From positions 474,238 to 538,237 of the forward strand of contig NZ_RZMY01000013.1 in NCBI RefSeq assembly GCF_003992615.1: a stretch of DNA of 64,000 bases, given 5' to 3'. The position numbers were made by a program, and so were the translations under genes. The notes beneath the pieces are model-generated. The model was not told the origin of the DNA. It worked only from the letters and a program-made list of their open reading frames with translations, and did no database searches. The DNA is from Flagellimonas beolgyonensis (GTDB lineage: Bacteria > Bacteroidota > Bacteroidia > Flavobacteriales > Flavobacteriaceae). Positions 1 through 9,383 of the stretch are shown here, piece by piece. Numbering within the stretch: position 1 is the first letter of the stretch; the number at the start of each line of letters is the position of its first letter.

Positions 1-1132
1 CTTTTTTGTGCATCCCCGGTTCATTGAAAATCTGATGGTGCGGTTCTTTAAAATGTATCACCACCTCGGTTACCTTGGTGGGCATTCGCTTGGCGGTTCG
101 CACATAAAAGGGCACACCGTGCCAACGCCAGTTATCCACATAAAATTTGACCGCTGCAAAAGTTTCGGTGGTGGAATTGGGATCTACACCGTCTTCTTCC
201 CGATACCCTTTCACTTTTTCGCCATTTACCACGGAGGATACATACTGGGCACGAATGGTATTTTTAAAAAGTATTTGCTCATCCGTCATTACCCGTAGTG
301 ATTTCAGCGCCTTTACTTTTTCATTTCGGATTTCCTCCGCCTCGGCCCCGATCGGTGGCTCCATCACCACCAACGAAACAATCTGGAGCAAATGGTTTTG
401 GAACATGTCACGTAAAGCTCCGGATTTATCATAATAGCCACCACGTTTCTCCACACCGACACTCTCGGCATTGGTGATTTCCACATGTTCGATATAATTC
501 CGGTTCCAAAGGGGTTCAAAAATGCTGTTGGCAAATCGGGTCACCAATAAGTTTTGGACGGTTTCCTTGCCCAAATAATGGTCAATTCGATAAATCTGTC
601 CCTCCGAAAAATATTGATGGAGTCCTTTGTTCAGGTTTTTGGCCGTTTCCAAGCTGTAGCCAAAGGGTTTTTCCACGATCAAACGTTTCCAACCATTCTC
701 TTGGGCGTTCATTCCCGACTCAGATAACCGTTTGGCAATGGCCTCGTACAATGTGGGCGGTGTGGACAGGTAATAAATGATATTGCCGGATATGCTATGC
801 TTCTCCTTAAGTGCTTCTACGCGTTTACGCAAGCTCCCAAAATCGGTATCGTAGCTGCTGCCCAGGTCCTCATAATACAATCGATTCGCAAACCCCTGTA
901 TATCGCTGTCTTTGTTCTTTTTGATTTTTTCTTGCAGGTAATCACTGTTGTAGACCACTCGATCCCGGAACGATTCATCCGAAAGATTGCTCCGGCTAAC
1001 CCCCAGTACCACAAAGTTTTCAGGAAGGTGTTTGGCCAAATACAAATTGAAAAGCGCTGGGACCAGTTTTCGCGCCGTTAAATCACCCGATGCCCCAAAG
1101 ATTACGAGCATTTGGTTTTCGGTCTTCTTCAT
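1..1132 (-). CDS. zwf: Glucose-6-phosphate 1-dehydrogenase, 3' end beyond window
   Basis: Oxidises glucose 6-phosphate to 6-phosphogluconolactone with NAD(P)+, the entry step of the oxidative pentose phosphate pathway in the cytoplasm. Translation on the minus strand from the ATG at 1130-1132 begins MKKTENQMLVIFGASGDLTA, giving the Rossmann GASGDL motif, then IVEKPFG and the family active-site signature RIDHYLGKE. About 377 residues of a usual ~500 are present; the C-terminus lies left of base 1. It is divergent from gnd, the enzyme two steps later. The reading frame is open to the window edge with no defect. Product call is firm. Confidence 0.96.
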   Translation of the reverse strand, partial: MKKTENQMLVIFGASGDLTARKLVPALFNLYLAKHLPENFVVLGVSRSNLSDESFRDRVVYNSDYLQEKIKKNKDSDIQGFANRLYYEDLGSSYDTDFGSLRKRVEALKEKHSISGNIIYYLSTPPTLYEAIAKRLSESGMNAQENGWKRLIVEKPFGYSLETAKNLNKGLHQYFSEGQIYRIDHYLGKETVQNLLVTRFANSIFEPLWNRNYIEHVEITNAESVGVEKRGGYYDKSGALRDMFQNHLLQIVSLVVMEPPIGAEAEEIRNEKVKALKSLRVMTDEQILFKNTIRAQYVSSVVNGEKVKGYREEDGVDPNSTTETFAAVKFYVDNWRWHGVPFYVRTAKRMPTKVTEVVIHFKEPHHQIFNEPGMHKK

Positions 1133-1285
1133 AGTGTTTCAGGTTTCCGGTAGGTTGCTTTGCCCATTGCCCCATTCGGTGCATTAATATTTGAGCATGA
1201 CGAATATAAGGTTTATTTTAGGTTCCTATTTCATGAAAAGGCAACCTTAGTGTTGCATTAACAGAACAAGACGAAAAAATAGCAG

Positions 1286-2695
1286 ATGGCAGATACGTAT
1301 GATTTTGGCCTTGTGGGCCTTGGGGTTATGGGACGTAATTTTATCCTGAATGTGGCCGATAACGGATTTACCGCTTTCGGAAACGATTTGGATGAAGAAA
1401 AAGTGAACGCATTGATCCAAGAAGGGGGCAATACAGACAAGGTAAACGCCACCAGCGATGTAAAAACCTTCGTAAATGCATTGACTACTCCCCGAAAAAT
1501 TATGCTTTTGGTACCCGCAGGGAAAATTGTGGACAGTGTAATCGAAGGATTGTTGCCTCATTTGGACCAAGGGGACATCATCATTGACGGGGGCAACTCC
1601 TTTTTTACCGATACGGACCGACGTGAGGCCTATTTGAAGGAAAAGGGCATCAACTTTTTCGGCGCCGGGGTATCCGGTGGCGCAAAGGGTGCTCGAAGGG
1701 GTCCCAGTATTATGCCCGGAGGTTCTAAAGAAGCTTACCAGCACGTAAAGCCCATTTTTGAAGCCGTCTCGGCCAAATACAACGGAGAGCCCTGTGTGGC
1801 CTATTTGGGACCTAAATCGGCAGGAAACTACGTAAAAATGGTGCACAATGGCATCGAATACGGATTGATGCAGCTCACTTCCGAAATCTATGATTTGTTG
1901 AAAAAAGCCGGGGGGCTCTCCAATGCGGAACTGCACGAAACGTTTGCAAAATGGAACCAAGGCCGACTGCAATCCTTTTTGGTGGAAATCACCTCGGAAA
2001 TCTTTGAACAAAAAGATGATCTGGGCGACGGCGATTTGGTGGACAAAATTTTGGACAAGGCCAAGCAAAAGGGAACTGGAAAATGGACCTCTCAAAATGC
2101 AATGGATCTTGGCATTCCCGTGCCAACCATCGATGTGGCCGTGAGCATGCGGGAAATATCCGCCTTAAAAGAGGAACGAACACAAGCCGATGCGTTGTAC
2201 GACCGTCCTACTCCATCCGCCGTGAACAAAGCGGATTTTATCGCCAAAGCAGAGCAAGCCCTTTATTTTGCCTTTATTATGACCTATGCGCAGGGCATGC
2301 ACCAATTGGCCGATGCCTCCAAGGAATATGGGTACGAACTGGAACTAGGCGAGATTGCCAAGATCTGGCGTGCGGGATGTATCATTCGGGCCGCCCTGTT
2401 GGCCGATATTACCAATGCCTACCGCGCCCATGAAAACCTTCAGAACCTTTTGTTGGCGCCAACCTTTGTGGAAAAAGTGAAAGGTACCGTGGGTGCCGCA
2501 CGGGAGTTGACTGCCTATGGTGCCACCAACGGCATTCCCCTGGCCGGACTCTCCAACGCCCTCACCTATTTTGATGCCTATACGAGTAGCCGATTGCCGT
2601 TGAACCTCATCCAGGCCCAGCGCGACTATTTTGGATCGCACACCTACGAACGTGTGGACCGCGAAGGGATTTTCCATACAGAGTGGGAGGAGTAA
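1286..2695 (+). CDS. gnd: 6-phosphogluconate dehydrogenase, decarboxylating
   Basis: Converts 6-phosphogluconate to ribulose 5-phosphate and CO2 with NADP+. The 469 residues match the normal length. The N-terminal Rossmann fold shows GLGVMGRN (residues 11-18), followed by IIDGGNS and the substrate-binding SGGAKGARRGPSIMPGG segment; the family signature with GKWTSQNAMDLGIPVPT lies near residue 265. It starts at the ATG 1286 and ends in EWEE. Its only partner here is the divergent zwf gene, 153 bp away, so the two could share a control region; I see no clean promoter motif there. Product call is firm. Confidence 0.97.
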   Translation: MADTYDFGLVGLGVMGRNFILNVADNGFTAFGNDLDEEKVNALIQEGGNTDKVNATSDVKTFVNALTTPRKIMLLVPAGKIVDSVIEGLLPHLDQGDIIIDGGNSFFTDTDRREAYLKEKGINFFGAGVSGGAKGARRGPSIMPGGSKEAYQHVKPIFEAVSAKYNGEPCVAYLGPKSAGNYVKMVHNGIEYGLMQLTSEIYDLLKKAGGLSNAELHETFAKWNQGRLQSFLVEITSEIFEQKDDLGDGDLVDKILDKAKQKGTGKWTSQNAMDLGIPVPTIDVAVSMREISALKEERTQADALYDRPTPSAVNKADFIAKAEQALYFAFIMTYAQGMHQLADASKEYGYELELGEIAKIWRAGCIIRAALLADITNAYRAHENLQNLLLAPTFVEKVKGTVGAARELTAYGATNGIPLAGLSNALTYFDAYTSSRLPLNLIQAQRDYFGSHTYERVDREGIFHTEWEE

Positions 2696-2710
2696 ATTAA
2701 AAATTGAACA

Positions 2711-3448
2711 TTGAAAAAGATAATCCTTTTTATTTTTTTATTTCATGGGATAGTACATGGTCAAAACAACAGTTTGAAATCACTTGACGAATTAGTAAAT
2801 AAAGAAGAGCCGGGATGGGATTTGGTAAAAGAATGGATAGCTGAAGCCACTAATCCAATTGAAATTCTTGAAAAAGATACCTTAAGAGCCAAAAATTCGC
2901 TTATTCAGACACAAGTTACCACTCGATCTCCAATGGGTGCAATTATTTACGAAACAGGAGGGATTTTTGTTGATAATGGCTGGCTTCGTATTCTTGGTTC
3001 TGGAAATCCCAAATTGAACCGTTCACTGCCTGATTGGAACAAAGGAAAAACGTTTGAAAATTTTGGTGACCAACCGATGATTTACTTAATCGCTGATGAT
3101 ATCGTGGGTGGATTTTTTGGGATCAATGGTGGCGTCCTAGGAGAAGATGTGGGTAAAATTTATTATTTCGCTCCTGACACGCTTAAGTGGGAACCAATGA
3201 ACATGGGATATTCCGAATTTATTTGGTGGACATTTGTTGGGAATTTATCGGATTTTTACTCGAATGTCAGATGGAAAGGATGGGAAAATGATATCAAATC
3301 ATTGGATGGGAACAAAGGCATTTCATTTTTCCCCTATCTATGGACCAAACATGATGATGTCAATCAGCTAAGTAGGAAGGCCATTCCAATTGAAGAAATG
3401 TGGCAGTTAAATCAAAACTTTGTCAAACAATTGAATAATAACAATTAA
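2711..3448 (+). CDS. DUF2625 family exported protein
   Basis: 245-residue protein with a short hydrophobic N-terminus ending around HGQ, looking like a Sec signal peptide. The body (GWDLVKEWI, then IFVDNGWLRILGSG, then IADDIVGGFFGINGG and YSEFIWWTF) matches what I know of DUF2625, a family without assigned function. The only start giving the signal peptide is TTG at 2711; there is no in-frame ATG upstream after the gnd stop. The base composition is more A+T-rich than in the gnd and ChaN-like neighbours. It lies 15 bp after gnd and 1 bp before the next gene, so it may be cotranscribed with both. Function unknown. Confidence 0.8.
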   Translation: MKKIILFIFLFHGIVHGQNNSLKSLDELVNKEEPGWDLVKEWIAEATNPIEILEKDTLRAKNSLIQTQVTTRSPMGAIIYETGGIFVDNGWLRILGSGNPKLNRSLPDWNKGKTFENFGDQPMIYLIADDIVGGFFGINGGVLGEDVGKIYYFAPDTLKWEPMNMGYSEFIWWTFVGNLSDFYSNVRWKGWENDIKSLDGNKGISFFPYLWTKHDDVNQLSRKAIPIEEMWQLNQNFVKQLNNNN

Positions 3449-3449
3449 T

Positions 3450-4301
3450 ATGAAAAACCTTCTTTTCCTTTTCACCTTCACCTTTTTCCTAACCTTTGGT
3501 TATGCCCAAAAAGCACCGTACGTGATCTACAATGCCAAAGGCAAAAAGGTCTCCTATAAAAAAATGCTGAAAACTTTGGAAGAAAAGGACATGGTACTGT
3601 TCGGGGAACTACACAACAATCCCATTGCGCATTGGCTGCAATACGAATTGACCTCCGATTTGCATGCTTCACGTCCCTTGATTTTGGGGGCTGAAATGGT
3701 GGAAGCAGACAATCAAGACGAACTCGATGCCTATTTGGCCGGAACAATCGATTACAAGGCACTGGATTCCACGGCCCGACTTTGGAACAATCATAAAACC
3801 GATTATGCGCCGTTAGTGGATTTTGCCAAGGATAACCAACTTGTTTTTGTGGCTTCCAATGTGCCCCGTCGCTATGCCAGTATGGTCTACAAAGGCGGCT
3901 TTGAGGCCCTCGACACGCTTTCAGTGGAAGAAAAGGCATGGATTGCCCCCCTACCCATCACCTTTGACCCCGATTTACCGGGCTATCAAAATATCCTGAA
4001 AATGATGGGCGACCACGGAAGTCCCACCTTGGTGATGGCACAGGCCATCAAAGATGCTACCATGGCCCATTTCATCCTTAAAAATTATACCGACGGTAGC
4101 CTGTTCGTGCATTACAACGGTGCCTACCACTCCAACAACTACGAAGGCATTTTATGGTATTTGCAATTGCAGCGTCCAGACCTGCAGTATGGGACCATTT
4201 CCACGGTGACGCAAGAAAACGTCCATCAGTTGGAAGCTGAAAACAAAGGCTTGGCTGACTTTATCATTTGTGTGGACAGCAACATGACCACCACCTACTG
4301 A
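3450..4301 (+). CDS. ChaN-like haem-binding/Tiki-superfamily exported protein
   Basis: 283 residues with a signal peptide (MKNLLFLFTFTFFLTFGYAQ). The mature part carries VLFGELHNN and LILGAEMVEADNQ, the hallmarks of the ChaN/Tiki fold, and a downstream AHFILKN..FVHYNGAYHS segment with conserved histidines. In Campylobacter ChaN is an iron-regulated haem-binding lipoprotein, while Tiki relatives are metalloproteases, so either role is possible; here no lipobox Cys is seen. It follows the DUF2625 gene with a 1-bp gap, suggesting translational coupling. The family call is good, the biochemical role is inference. Confidence 0.82.
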   Translation: MKNLLFLFTFTFFLTFGYAQKAPYVIYNAKGKKVSYKKMLKTLEEKDMVLFGELHNNPIAHWLQYELTSDLHASRPLILGAEMVEADNQDELDAYLAGTIDYKALDSTARLWNNHKTDYAPLVDFAKDNQLVFVASNVPRRYASMVYKGGFEALDTLSVEEKAWIAPLPITFDPDLPGYQNILKMMGDHGSPTLVMAQAIKDATMAHFILKNYTDGSLFVHYNGAYHSNNYEGILWYLQLQRPDLQYGTISTVTQENVHQLEAENKGLADFIICVDSNMTTTY

Positions 4302-4436
4302 CCCAGTTACTGCAAATACTTTGTATTACAAGTCATTTTAGGGATTAAAATCCGTAATTTTAAGAGTCGCATTTTTCTTAGAGTGACACTCCACAACGCT
4401 TTTGGATAAACGGACCTTTAACTGTAATGCACCTGC

Positions 4437-5354
4437 ATGGACCTGGTTGAAAATGTAAAAGATTGGTTTACGGATCAAGCCCTCACATCAAGCATTCTCA
4501 AATACTTGGCTTGGGTGGCCCTAATTTTCATCCTCATTGCCTGGACAAGGCGGTGGATGAAAAAAAACCTCCACGACAATGCCATTAAATACAAGGCACA
4601 AAAGGCCATTCAAGTTATTGGCTATTTGTTGATTGTCTTGATCACCATCTCCTATTTTACGGGCAGCATCAAAGATTTTGGCCTGGCCATGGGACTGCTC
4701 ACGGCTGGGATCACCATCACCTTACAAGAATTGATATTGAGCATAGCAGGTTCCTTTTACATCTTTTTTGTCCGTGTGTACAAACCCGGCGATCGTATAG
4801 AGCTCAATGGCATAAAGGGAGATGTGATCGATATTGACAGCATGTACACCACGATGATGGAGATTGGTGAATGGGTGTCCAGTGACAACTATAGTGGCCG
4901 AATTGTGAAGCTGAGCAACGCTTTTGTTTTTAAAGGGCCGGTGTACAATTATTCCTTGGATTTTCCCTTTGTGTGGGATGAGTTCAACCTGCCCATCCGC
5001 TACGATTCCGATTTGGAATTGGCCAAAAAAATTGTGATATCGGTGGCACAGGAAGCCTTATCGGAATATGTTCAGGATTCCATTGCGGAGTGGAAGGAAG
5101 TGGTAAGCAAATACTATATCGAAGATGCTGAAGTAAACCCAACCTTGGCCATTACCATGACCGACAACTGGGTTCAGTTCAACTTACGGTATATTGTGGA
5201 CTATAAGAAACGAAGGGCGACCAAGCACCTATTGAATGAATCCATTGGAAAACGCATCAAAGAAACCAATGGAAAGGTGCAGTTGGCCTCGGCCACCTTT
5301 GAAATTGTCAACATACCTACAGTAGAAATCAAAGAATCCACAAACACCAAATAA
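4437..5354 (+). CDS. Small-conductance mechanosensitive ion channel (MscS family)
   Basis: 305-residue inner-membrane protein. Three hydrophobic stretches occur at roughly residues 20-38, 60-78 and 88-112; the last is the pore-lining TM3 region (GLAMGLLTAGITITLQELIL), followed directly by the MscS beta domain with YKPGDRIELNGIKGDVIDID. Channels of this family release osmolytes on hypo-osmotic shock. It starts at ATG 4437 after a 135-bp gap and ends 8 bp before the S9 peptidase gene, so the two are probably cotranscribed. It is a short, minimal MscS without extra N-terminal domains. Confidence 0.92.
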   Translation: MDLVENVKDWFTDQALTSSILKYLAWVALIFILIAWTRRWMKKNLHDNAIKYKAQKAIQVIGYLLIVLITISYFTGSIKDFGLAMGLLTAGITITLQELILSIAGSFYIFFVRVYKPGDRIELNGIKGDVIDIDSMYTTMMEIGEWVSSDNYSGRIVKLSNAFVFKGPVYNYSLDFPFVWDEFNLPIRYDSDLELAKKIVISVAQEALSEYVQDSIAEWKEVVSKYYIEDAEVNPTLAITMTDNWVQFNLRYIVDYKKRRATKHLLNESIGKRIKETNGKVQLASATFEIVNIPTVEIKESTNTK

Positions 5355-5362
5355 TCAACGTC

Positions 5363-7390
5363 ATGAAAAAAGTACTCATTACCTTACTATTATGCTTGGG
5401 CTATGCCTCTTTCGGATTTGGTCAAGTTCAGTCCAATTTGGAATTATTGGACATTTTCAACATGGAATTTGTTTCCGATCCGCAAATTTCACCGGATGGT
5501 TCCAAGATCATTTACGTTCGCAATTTTAAGGATGTGATGACCGACCGCAACCTGTCCAACCTTTGGATTGTTAATTTTGATGGTTCGAACAACCGACCCT
5601 TGACCACGGGGAATCACAACGATTTTGCACCGAAATGGTCGCACGATGGCAATAAGATCGTTTTCAAATCGAACATGGCCGATGAAAAAATGAAACTCTA
5701 CCTCATGTGGTTGGACACGAAAGAGGTTATGGCCCTCACCAATACCCCACAAGCCCCCGGGCAGGTATCCTGGTCCCATGACGACCGCTATGTGGCCTTC
5801 AATATGTTTGTGCCGGAAGCGGACAAATCCATCATAAAAATGCCGGCCAAACCAGAAGGTGCCAAATGGAACGCACCTCCCAAATACATCGACAAAATGA
5901 ACTACCGCGGCGATGGCCAAGGGTATCTGAAAGGTGGGAATATGCAATTGTTCACCTTACCGATCAGTGGGGGTACACCAAAACAGTTGACATTTAAGGA
6001 GTTTGACCATGGAGGTCCGATTTGGGCCAAGGACAATACCCATTTGTATTTTAGCGCCAATTTCCACAAGGATGAGGAAATGGAACCCGCAGATAGTGAC
6101 ATTTACCAGATCAGTGTTACTTCCGGCGAAATGAAAAAACTCACGGAGCGTTACGGTCCGGATACCCATCCCGTTTTGTCGCCTGATGGTACCCAAATTG
6201 CCTATTTGGGGTACGACGATCGCCTGCAAGGCTACCAATTGACCCAATTGTATGTCATGAACACCGATGGCTCGGGCTCCCGATTGATTTCAGGTGGATT
6301 CGATCGCGATGTGGAGGATATGGTCTGGAACAGCAAGGGTAAAGGATTATATTTTATTTTCACGGATAAAGGCGAGGGCAAATTGGCCTCGATGAGTTTG
6401 TCTGGAAAGGTGGATGACATAACAGACAATTTGGGTGGACTTTCCTTGGGCAGGCCCTATAATGCTGCCAGTTTTTCAGGTTCCAATAACAACAGGTTTG
6501 CCTATACATTAGGGGATGCGAGTCATCCCTCCGATTTAGGCGTTTCCGATGGGAAAAGCAATAGACGACTAACCGCAGTCAATGATGACCTCTTTTCTTT
6601 TAAAAAACTTGGTAAGGTCGAAGAAATGTGGTGGAAATCATCCTACGACCAACGTGACATTCAAGGCTGGGCGGTAACGCCTCCCGATTTTGATCCTTCC
6701 AAAAAATATCCAATGATCTTGGAAATTCACGGAGGGCCGTTCACCAGCTATGGTGATGTGTACTCAGCCGAAATACAGGCCTATGCCGCCGCTGGCTATG
6801 TGGTACTATACACCAATCCTAGGGGCAGCACCAGTTACGGGGAGGAATTCGGAAACCTCATCCACCATGATTACCCCAACCACGATTACGATGACCTCAT
6901 GTCGGGTGTGGATGCGTTGATTGCCAAAGGATATGTGGATACGGACAACCTCTTTGTTACCGGAGGTAGCGGCGGTGGTGTGCTCACAGCTTGGATCGTG
7001 GGTAAAACGGACCGTTTTAAAGCCGCTGTGGTGGCCAAACCTGTGATCAATTGGACCAGTTTTGTGCTCTATGCCGACGGGGTGCAGTTTTTCTCCAAAT
7101 ATTGGTTCGGTAAAAAGCCCTGGGAAGATCCTGAGAATTACCAACGTCGCTCTCCTTTGACCTATGTGGGCAATGTGAACACTCCCACCATGTTGATGAC
7201 GGGTGAAGAGGATTATCGAACCCCGATTGCGGAGTCGGAGCAGTTTTATGCAGCCTTGAAATTGGAAAATGTGGAAACGGCTTTGGTTCGTATCCCGGGA
7301 GCTTCGCACGGTATTGCCAACAAGCCCAGTAATTTGATCGCGAAGATTGCCAGTGTATTGGCATGGTTCGAGAAGTACAAAGGTGAATAG
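5363..7390 (+). CDS. S9 family prolyl oligopeptidase-like exported peptidase
   Basis: 675 residues: signal peptide (MKKVLITLLLCLGYASFGFG), a TolB/PD40-like beta-propeller to about residue 400, then an alpha/beta-hydrolase domain. The catalytic triad can be placed as Ser536 in GGSGGG, Asp617 in GEEDYRTP and His649 in GASHG. The usual nucleophile elbow is GGSYGG; here Gly replaces Tyr, a mild variation. Members remove dipeptides or cut oligopeptides in the periplasm, supporting protein scavenging. It follows the MscS gene by 8 bp. Family is sure; substrate is not. Confidence 0.94.
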   Translation: MKKVLITLLLCLGYASFGFGQVQSNLELLDIFNMEFVSDPQISPDGSKIIYVRNFKDVMTDRNLSNLWIVNFDGSNNRPLTTGNHNDFAPKWSHDGNKIVFKSNMADEKMKLYLMWLDTKEVMALTNTPQAPGQVSWSHDDRYVAFNMFVPEADKSIIKMPAKPEGAKWNAPPKYIDKMNYRGDGQGYLKGGNMQLFTLPISGGTPKQLTFKEFDHGGPIWAKDNTHLYFSANFHKDEEMEPADSDIYQISVTSGEMKKLTERYGPDTHPVLSPDGTQIAYLGYDDRLQGYQLTQLYVMNTDGSGSRLISGGFDRDVEDMVWNSKGKGLYFIFTDKGEGKLASMSLSGKVDDITDNLGGLSLGRPYNAASFSGSNNNRFAYTLGDASHPSDLGVSDGKSNRRLTAVNDDLFSFKKLGKVEEMWWKSSYDQRDIQGWAVTPPDFDPSKKYPMILEIHGGPFTSYGDVYSAEIQAYAAAGYVVLYTNPRGSTSYGEEFGNLIHHDYPNHDYDDLMSGVDALIAKGYVDTDNLFVTGGSGGGVLTAWIVGKTDRFKAAVVAKPVINWTSFVLYADGVQFFSKYWFGKKPWEDPENYQRRSPLTYVGNVNTPTMLMTGEEDYRTPIAESEQFYAALKLENVETALVRIPGASHGIANKPSNLIAKIASVLAWFEKYKGE

Positions 7391-7425
7391 ACTATATTTT
7401 GATTTAAAATCCTAACTAAATATCA

Positions 7426-7830
7426 ATGAAAATCCATTATTTACTCTTCAGCCTCATTTTTATGATGAGCTGCAACACCCCAAGCAAAGAAGCAACCACA
7501 AACGAACCCGAAATGGAAAAACCAACAACGCATCTTCGGCACGTAGTGCTGTTTCAATACAAGGATACCTCCACCCCAGAAGATATCGCCAAAGTGAATG
7601 ATGCCTTTGCTGCATTGCCCTCCAAAATTTCAGAAATCAAAGGTTTTGAAATGGGATTGAACAACAGCCCCGAAAATTTGAACAAGGGATTTACCCACTG
7701 TTATTTTCTGACGTTCGATAGCGAAAAGGATCGGGACACCTACCTCACCCACCCCGACCATGTGGCTTTTGGGGATATTCTTAGTCCGCACTTACAAGAT
7801 GTGCTGGTGGTCGATTATTGGACGAAGTAA
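7426..7830 (+). CDS. Dabb (stress-responsive A/B barrel) lipoprotein
   Basis: 134 residues. The N-terminus MKIHYLLFSLIFMMSCN is a lipoprotein signal with lipobox MMSC. The mature domain has LRHVVLFQYKD at its start and THCYFLTFDSEKDRDTYLTH towards its end, typical of the dimeric alpha+beta barrel Dabb domain. Characterised Dabb proteins include plant stress proteins and a few small cyclases, so the fold does not give a reaction. Last gene of the rightward run, ending 33 bp before a strong palindromic terminator. Confidence 0.88.
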   Translation: MKIHYLLFSLIFMMSCNTPSKEATTNEPEMEKPTTHLRHVVLFQYKDTSTPEDIAKVNDAFAALPSKISEIKGFEMGLNNSPENLNKGFTHCYFLTFDSEKDRDTYLTHPDHVAFGDILSPHLQDVLVVDYWTK

Positions 7831-7863
7831 ATTCGACCTTGATATCAAAATATTTCAAAATTA

Positions 7864-7895
7864 AAACCCCGATTTACAATTGTAAATCGGGGTTT
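7864..7895. terminator. Perfect 32-bp palindrome, bidirectional terminator
   Basis: Arms 7864-7879 and 7880-7895 are exact reverse complements (AAACCCCGATTTACAA and its complement) with A- and T-rich ends on both sides. It sits between the rightward Dabb gene and the leftward TolC-like gene, the expected place for a terminator serving both. Confidence 0.85.
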
Positions 7896-7955
7896 CGCTT
7901 TGGGTAAATCAACAGCCAAGGCAAGTAGGCTCAACAACCATCGATTTGGGGTTTT

Positions 7956-9383
7956 TTAATTCCAGCCGCCTCCCAAGGCCCGGTACATATTCACCTGGGC
8001 CAGCATTTGGTCTTTCTTGGTCTCTACCAGCTCCATTCGCGATTCCAAGGCCTCTCGTTGTGCCAAAAGCACCTCAATATATTCCACCCTTGCGGATTGG
8101 AACAATCGAGTAGATAGGTCAATGGATTCCGTTAAGGCCTGTACTTGACCATCTTTCAAATCGTAGCTTTTTTTCAAATTGTCGATGTTGGACAACTGGT
8201 TCGCCACCTCGATGTAGGCATTTAATATGGTCTTCTCATATTCGAACACGGCTTGCAACTGTCGGTCCGTGGCATTCTTGTACTGCGCCTTGATTGCATT
8301 TCGGTTGATCAAGGGTGCTACCATATCACCCATCACGGAATACAACATGGATTCGGGGGTACTGGTGAGGTACTTGGTGTCAAACGCTTCCAATCCCAAG
8401 CCAGCTTTAATGGTAAACTGTGGGTAAAAATTGGCCTTGGCCGCCTTGGTATCCAATTTCGCAGCTGCCAACTCAAACTCCGCCTGGCGTACATCGGGTC
8501 GATTCTGCAACAATTGCGAGGGAATACCGGCATACAGTATATCAATCGGAGTATTTATAAAATTGTCCGAAGCACGGTCTATGTGTTGCGGCGTACGCCC
8601 TATCAAGAAGTTGATTCGGTTTTCCACCACAACAATTTCCTGTTCGATCTCATACTTGTGACTCTGGTTCTTCATCACTTCCGCCTGAAAACGCTTTACC
8701 GCCAATTCGGTGGCACGTGCTGCCTGCTTTTGCAGTTTCACCATTCTCAAGGCGTTTTGTTGGATTTCCAAGTTTTGGTCTATAATGGCCAATTCATTGT
8801 CCAGTGCCATCAATTCGTAATAGGAAGCAGCCACTTCCGAGACCAAATTGGTCACCATGAAGTTTTTGCCCTCTACGCTAGACAGATACTCATAAACAGC
8901 CGCTTTTTTCTCATTGCGCAGTTTTTTCCAAACGTCGAGTTCCCAAGTGGCAAAGGCACCCAAACCAAAGTTGGTCAAGGGTTCGGGAAATTCCTCCCCT
9001 TCCTTGATCTCCAGGTTCTTTTCCACGGCTCCATTTCGGGTATATTCACCTACTTTTTCCACTTCGGCACCCGTCTGAAAATTGACAAATGGCAAATACT
9101 CCCCTTTTTTGGCCTGTATCACATTCTTGGCCATATCCACCCGTTGCAGCATGATGTTCAACTCCTGGTTTTTCACCAAAGCGGTGTCGATCAATGCCAC
9201 CAAATTGGGGTCCTTGAAAAATTCACGCCACTGTACCAATCCAGTGTTTAGGGTATCCGCGGATTGGTTTTGATAATTCTCGGGCACGGAAGTGTTTTCG
9301 TCCCTGATCTCCCGGGTCGGTACACAGGAATAAAGGCCGACCAGCACTATAATTCCCAATACAAGTGATTTTCTATGCTTCAT
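7956..9383 (-). CDS. TolC/OprM-like outer-membrane efflux lipoprotein
   Basis: 475 residues from the ATG at 9381-9383 (MKHRKSLVLG); a longer frame to 9413 exists, but this ATG gives a clean lipoprotein signal with lipobox GLYSC. The sequence carries the two TolC-type repeats, for example QNRPDVRQAEFELAAAK, and long amphipathic helices. It forms the outer-membrane duct for the RND pump encoded just upstream. Its start overlaps the stop of the pump gene by 11 bp, so translation is probably coupled. NodT/OprM family call is firm; transported substrates are unknown. Confidence 0.94.
   Translation of the reverse strand: MKHRKSLVLGIIVLVGLYSCVPTREIRDENTSVPENYQNQSADTLNTGLVQWREFFKDPNLVALIDTALVKNQELNIMLQRVDMAKNVIQAKKGEYLPFVNFQTGAEVEKVGEYTRNGAVEKNLEIKEGEEFPEPLTNFGLGAFATWELDVWKKLRNEKKAAVYEYLSSVEGKNFMVTNLVSEVAASYYELMALDNELAIIDQNLEIQQNALRMVKLQKQAARATELAVKRFQAEVMKNQSHKYEIEQEIVVVENRINFLIGRTPQHIDRASDNFINTPIDILYAGIPSQLLQNRPDVRQAEFELAAAKLDTKAAKANFYPQFTIKAGLGLEAFDTKYLTSTPESMLYSVMGDMVAPLINRNAIKAQYKNATDRQLQAVFEYEKTILNAYIEVANQLSNIDNLKKSYDLKDGQVQALTESIDLSTRLFQSARVEYIEVLLAQREALESRMELVETKKDQMLAQVNMYRALGGGWN

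Noticed and set aside
1247..2095. 282-codon open frame on the minus strand
   Set aside because: It lies antisense to the well-conserved gnd gene, has no recognisable domain, and its frame mirrors gnd codon use; a shadow.
8253..9251. 332-codon open frame on the plus strand
   Set aside because: Antisense to the TolC-like gene; no domain or start context; a shadow.
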